From CAZPMT01 sp964587655 (lineage in GTDB: Bacteria; Hydrogenedentota; Hydrogenedentia; Hydrogenedentales; SLHB01): a DNA stretch of 17,393 nucleotides. Where the stretch lies: NCBI GenBank assembly GCA_964587655.1, contig CAZPMT010000125.1, positions 1 through 17,393 on the forward strand. The letters are read 5' to 3'. Positions 14,929-17,393 of this stretch are shown one piece after another. Below the pieces are notes generated by a model. That model had not been told where the DNA came from, did not search any database, and was given only the letters and a program-made list of their open reading frames with translations. A program made the position numbers and the translations under genes. The first letter of the stretch is position 1. Each line of letters opens with the position of its first letter.

Positions 14929-17171
14929 TCCCAGAGGCCTTTGTACCAACTCAGGACCAGTCCGTCAAGGCCCAGTGTGGCGCTTCGGCCCTCGATATTG
15001 AACTCGAGCCTTGCCGAAACCGCGTTCTTCGGGATGGCGAGAGCCTTTGCAAAGTATTGCCACTCGGAAGGCGATTGCTCCGTGACGGCGACGGCCGGGT
15101 CTCTCTTGATGGCCGCGCCGTCCGCGCCGAGCCACTCGATGATGACGGCGCCCTTCGCCTTGGTCTTGTCGTCAGGGTTGCGCGGTTCGGGCTGAAATCT
15201 GACAAATCCGGAGACCTCTACGGCCGCCAGTTCTTCACTCGGTGGTTCGGTCAGGGAGACCGCTTCCTTCATCACCACCGCCGCTGGACCCGTGTTGGAG
15301 TCGACGATAGCCTCGATGCGCAACGCGGCGCGGCCCTCAATGAAACTGTCGGAGGCCCATCCCACCTTCACGTCCGGCCGGTTCACGTTCATGACCTCGA
15401 TAGGATTCATGGCTGTTGTGTCCGCGAAGTCCTCTGCCGCGACCGTCGAGAGAATCCATGCGCGCGACGGGTACACGCTCAGGAGTTGCGCGGCGGCTTG
15501 GCACACAAACTTTCGGTCGCCGCCGTGATACCGCTCCTGCCAGCGAAGCTGCCCCGTGCCGGAGAAGAGGTTCATCCGCGAAAAACGGAGCCTCAGCCGG
15601 GCCGTGAGAGCGCTTTTTTTCGAGCGCTTGCGCCATTCCGGGTACGAGACCTTCTTGAGAACGTCTGTCGGCAACGGCGCAAACAGCGTCGTCACGCGCC
15701 CGGGCGGAACCTCCTTTTCTTGAAACTGCTCCCCGATCGCTCCGAATTGTACGTTCGTGGTTTCCGCATCCGGGACCGGCAGAAGCCGCAGGATCGCCTC
15801 GCCCGGCTGTGCATTCCGCATCATTATCTGCACGACGTTGTTCCGGAGCATGTTCTGATCGTCCGCGTAATCGATTGCGACGTCGCGCGGATACCGCTGC
15901 CCGACGTGGAAGAGCAACTCGGGATAAATCGGCACACCCCACCTTTCCGCCGGGACCATGCTCGGGAGCGGCTTAGCGTAAACCCACTCGGGAGTGCGGA
16001 TGCTGTGCGTCGCGTCGATCAGTAACCCGCCGCCGAGAAACGCCGATGCAGCCATCAATGCCCAGTCCAACCGGCTCGATTTCCATTTTCCAGCGAGAAA
16101 GAAGAATAGGGGGAACACAAGTGTGGCGTACCGAATCCCATCTCCCGTGGAAATCAGGTTTACTGGAAAGATGCATATGACCGAGATCAACAAGGCCGTC
16201 GCCACGAAGCACGCGGCCATCCACCACGGGTAACGGTTGCGGTACGTGCACCAGAAAACGGCCGGGTAGAACCAGAGCAGTCCAGTCCCTGGGCCGAGCC
16301 AAAAAGCCCACAGACGCAGAGGTGTCATATGGCGAAACAGAGAGGGATTCCCGCCAGATTCAGTTGGAATGGCTTCAGCCGCTCGGCCCGCCAACTGGAT
16401 GGGACCCAGCCGACCTAGCGCAAGAGCATCATAAAGAAGATGCGGCGCCAATGTTGCCGAATACAGAAGTCCCATCAGTAAGACCGTCTTGATGGAACGT
16501 CGATGGACGAAGTGCCAAAGGGCGAGAGGAAAGAACACCAACACCAGCGGCGGCTTGATCGCCGTCGCAACGCCGAGAAGAATCACGGCCCAGTACACCC
16601 GGAACCTCAACCCAAGGTAGATCGCTCCGAACAGGCAGAGCATCAGGAGCATTTCGGAGTTGACCCAGAACACGTAAGACGGCACGCCGCTAAGCAGGAT
16701 ACACGCCAATGCGAGCGCGAGCGCCACAGGTTGTTTGTTGGAATCGCTGAAGTGTCTATGCAGGATCCACAGTATGCCCGCAAAGCACAGCGCGTTCAGG
16801 ACAAGGAACCCCTTCGCCTTGAAAAGCAGCACAAACGGAAGTGCTATGAACGAAACATAAACAGAGTGAGATCCCCACATCCTCTCCCCGGTCCAGGGGT
16901 TCTCCTTTGTGTTGTAGTCGTAAGGCGTGTCCAACAAGAACGTTTCAGGTGAAACAAGACGGGCCGCCGCGAGAATATCCTCCCGCTCGAACTTCAGATT
17001 GTGCGTCTCGATAACGCTCGCCACGGAGCCCAGGTACTCGTGGCCGTCGGTGGGGAGTTGGACCGGAATCGCGGCGATGACTCCCATGAGCGCCAGAAGA
17101 ACGATGATGAGTACGACGGGAACCGTGCGTTCATTCCATGCAGGACGGGAATCAGTCTCTTTTGAAGACAT
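14925..17171 (-). CDS. Multi-pass GT-C-like membrane protein with C-terminal beta-sandwich domain
   Basis: A 748-aa integral membrane protein, probably a lipid-linked-sugar glycosyltransferase. A short cytoplasmic N-terminus precedes helix 1 (VPVVLIIVLLALMGVIAAI), and the first external loop holds the acidic motif LPTDGHEYLGS (about 39-49), where GT-C enzymes keep their catalytic Asp. Some ten hydrophobic segments run to about residue 385, including TAIKPPLVLVFFPLAL and GDGIRYATLVFPLFFFLAG, a pattern common in DUF/GT87-39-like proteins. Residues about 400-590 form a soluble region with several Arg/Lys-rich stretches, and about 590-748 resemble a carbohydrate-binding sandwich (GRAALRIEA, VEVSGFVRF, ATLGLDGLVL). 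ATG 17171 has only GGTGG upstream as a weak ribosome site. It is convergent with the GT39-like gene and similar in architecture, so the two may serve the same envelope polymer. The exact family is unresolved. Confidence 0.75.
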   Translation of the reverse strand: MSSKETDSRPAWNERTVPVVLIIVLLALMGVIAAIPVQLPTDGHEYLGSVASVIETHNLKFEREDILAAARLVSPETFLLDTPYDYNTKENPWTGERMWGSHSVYVSFIALPFVLLFKAKGFLVLNALCFAGILWILHRHFSDSNKQPVALALALACILLSGVPSYVFWVNSEMLLMLCLFGAIYLGLRFRVYWAVILLGVATAIKPPLVLVFFPLALWHFVHRRSIKTVLLMGLLYSATLAPHLLYDALALGRLGPIQLAGRAAEAIPTESGGNPSLFRHMTPLRLWAFWLGPGTGLLWFYPAVFWCTYRNRYPWWMAACFVATALLISVICIFPVNLISTGDGIRYATLVFPLFFFLAGKWKSSRLDWALMAASAFLGGGLLIDATHSIRTPEWVYAKPLPSMVPAERWGVPIYPELLFHVGQRYPRDVAIDYADDQNMLRNNVVQIMMRNAQPGEAILRLLPVPDAETTNVQFGAIGEQFQEKEVPPGRVTTLFAPLPTDVLKKVSYPEWRKRSKKSALTARLRLRFSRMNLFSGTGQLRWQERYHGGDRKFVCQAAAQLLSVYPSRAWILSTVAAEDFADTTAMNPIEVMNVNRPDVKVGWASDSFIEGRAALRIEAIVDSNTGPAAVVMKEAVSLTEPPSEELAAVEVSGFVRFQPEPRNPDDKTKAKGAVIIEWLGADGAAIKRDPAVAVTEQSPSEWQYFAKALAIPKNAVSARLEFNIEGRSATLGLDGLVLSWYKGLWD

Positions 17172-17393
17172 GAGAAGCCACCACCAACCGCGTTGTCCAG
17201 GTCCCGAACCAGATCCTCAAGTCACTTCGGGTCGTGCATACGCTGGGTGCAATGGTAGCTTTTCAGGGTGGTGTCCCGCAAACGGGATGGGTCATGCCTT
17301 TCCCCCCGTTTACATCAGCCGTTGGAGGTCTTGCGGGACACCAAAATCCGCACGTAAGGATTCATCTCGCACGCGGCGCGCCCCTGGTGCACG
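17172..17393. other. Non-coding right end of window
   Basis: No convincing gene is seen here. Two minus-strand frames stay open from the window edge inward for about 25 codons (one ends at 17315 after MNPYVRILVSRKTSNG), but neither matches a family I can name, and both run across the left half of the inverted-repeat unit. The minus-strand promoter of the neighbouring GT-C gene should lie here, yet I find no good -35/-10 pair. Confidence 0.4.
17269..17343. repeat. 75-bp unit bounded by perfect 13-bp inverted repeats
   Basis: TGGTGTCCCGCAA (17269-17281) is the exact reverse complement of TTGCGGGACACCA (17331-17343). A small internal hairpin, CCCG-CAAA-CGGG (17275-17286), overlaps the left arm. 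The unit lies in the 222-bp non-coding right end. It could be a miniature transposable element, a REP-like palindrome, or a strong hairpin acting as terminator. No flanking direct repeat of useful length is visible. Confidence 0.55.

Noticed and set aside
15057..16025. 322-codon plus-strand open frame opposite the second GT-C gene
   Set aside because: Arg/His-rich shadow composition with no hydrophobic or family pattern; the minus-strand gene explains the region.
17315..17393. Partial minus-strand open frame entering from the right edge
   Set aside because: Two frames are open for about 25 codons, neither with a recognisable motif, so coding cannot be claimed.

Overview
The window is a GC-rich bacterial segment with nine protein genes I accept as real, no RNA genes and no CRISPR array. 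Most starts have purine-rich Shine-Dalgarno sequences and several are GTG or TTG. The content (secreted family 2 glycoside hydrolase, CocE-like hydrolase, a Pro/Ala/Lys-rich exported protein, large GT-C membrane proteins with C-terminal beta-sandwich domains) suggests a polysaccharide-degrading, envelope-rich bacterium of the Planctomycetota/Verrucomicrobiota/Hydrogenedentota type. That placement is inference from gene style only; no marker gene is present.

Layout. 1-200: intergenic, with a 17-residue remnant of an IS3/rve-type transposase C-terminus (116-169). 201-4577 (minus): a CocE/NonD-type exported serine hydrolase followed 75 bp later by an exported GH2 enzyme of the exo-beta-glucosaminidase/beta-mannosidase type, probably one transcript. 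4777-6000 (plus): an amidohydrolase-fold enzyme, divergent from that pair. 6043-10491 (minus): a four-gene operon in which every junction is a 4-bp ATGA overlap: a tandem-domain ModA-like binding protein, a ModB permease, a short ModC-type ATPase and an APC-family amino acid permease. 10667-11224 (minus): a secreted, apparently C-terminally truncated or frameshifted glycosidase-like gene. 11467-14928 (plus): a putative lipoprotein and a GT39-like membrane glycosyltransferase with C-terminal carbohydrate-binding-like domains, behind a recognisable promoter. 14925-17171 (minus): a second multi-pass GT-C-like protein, convergent with and overlapping the first at the stop codon. 17172-17393: no convincing gene, but a 75-bp unit bounded by perfect 13-bp inverted repeats.

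How the genes may work together. The left third looks like exported degradation of amino-sugar or acylated polymer, with an amidohydrolase-fold enzyme alongside. The middle operon looks like high-affinity oxyanion (molybdate/tungstate class) import translationally coupled to an amino acid transporter. The right third looks like addition of lipid-linked sugars to an envelope acceptor by two large GT-C enzymes. I do not see a defence system or an obvious mobile island. The most unusual items are the tandem ModA fusion with a cysteine-bearing second lobe, the chained ATGA operon, the apparently nested carbohydrate-binding domain in the first GT-C protein, and the atypical catalytic residues in the GH2 and amidohydrolase genes.
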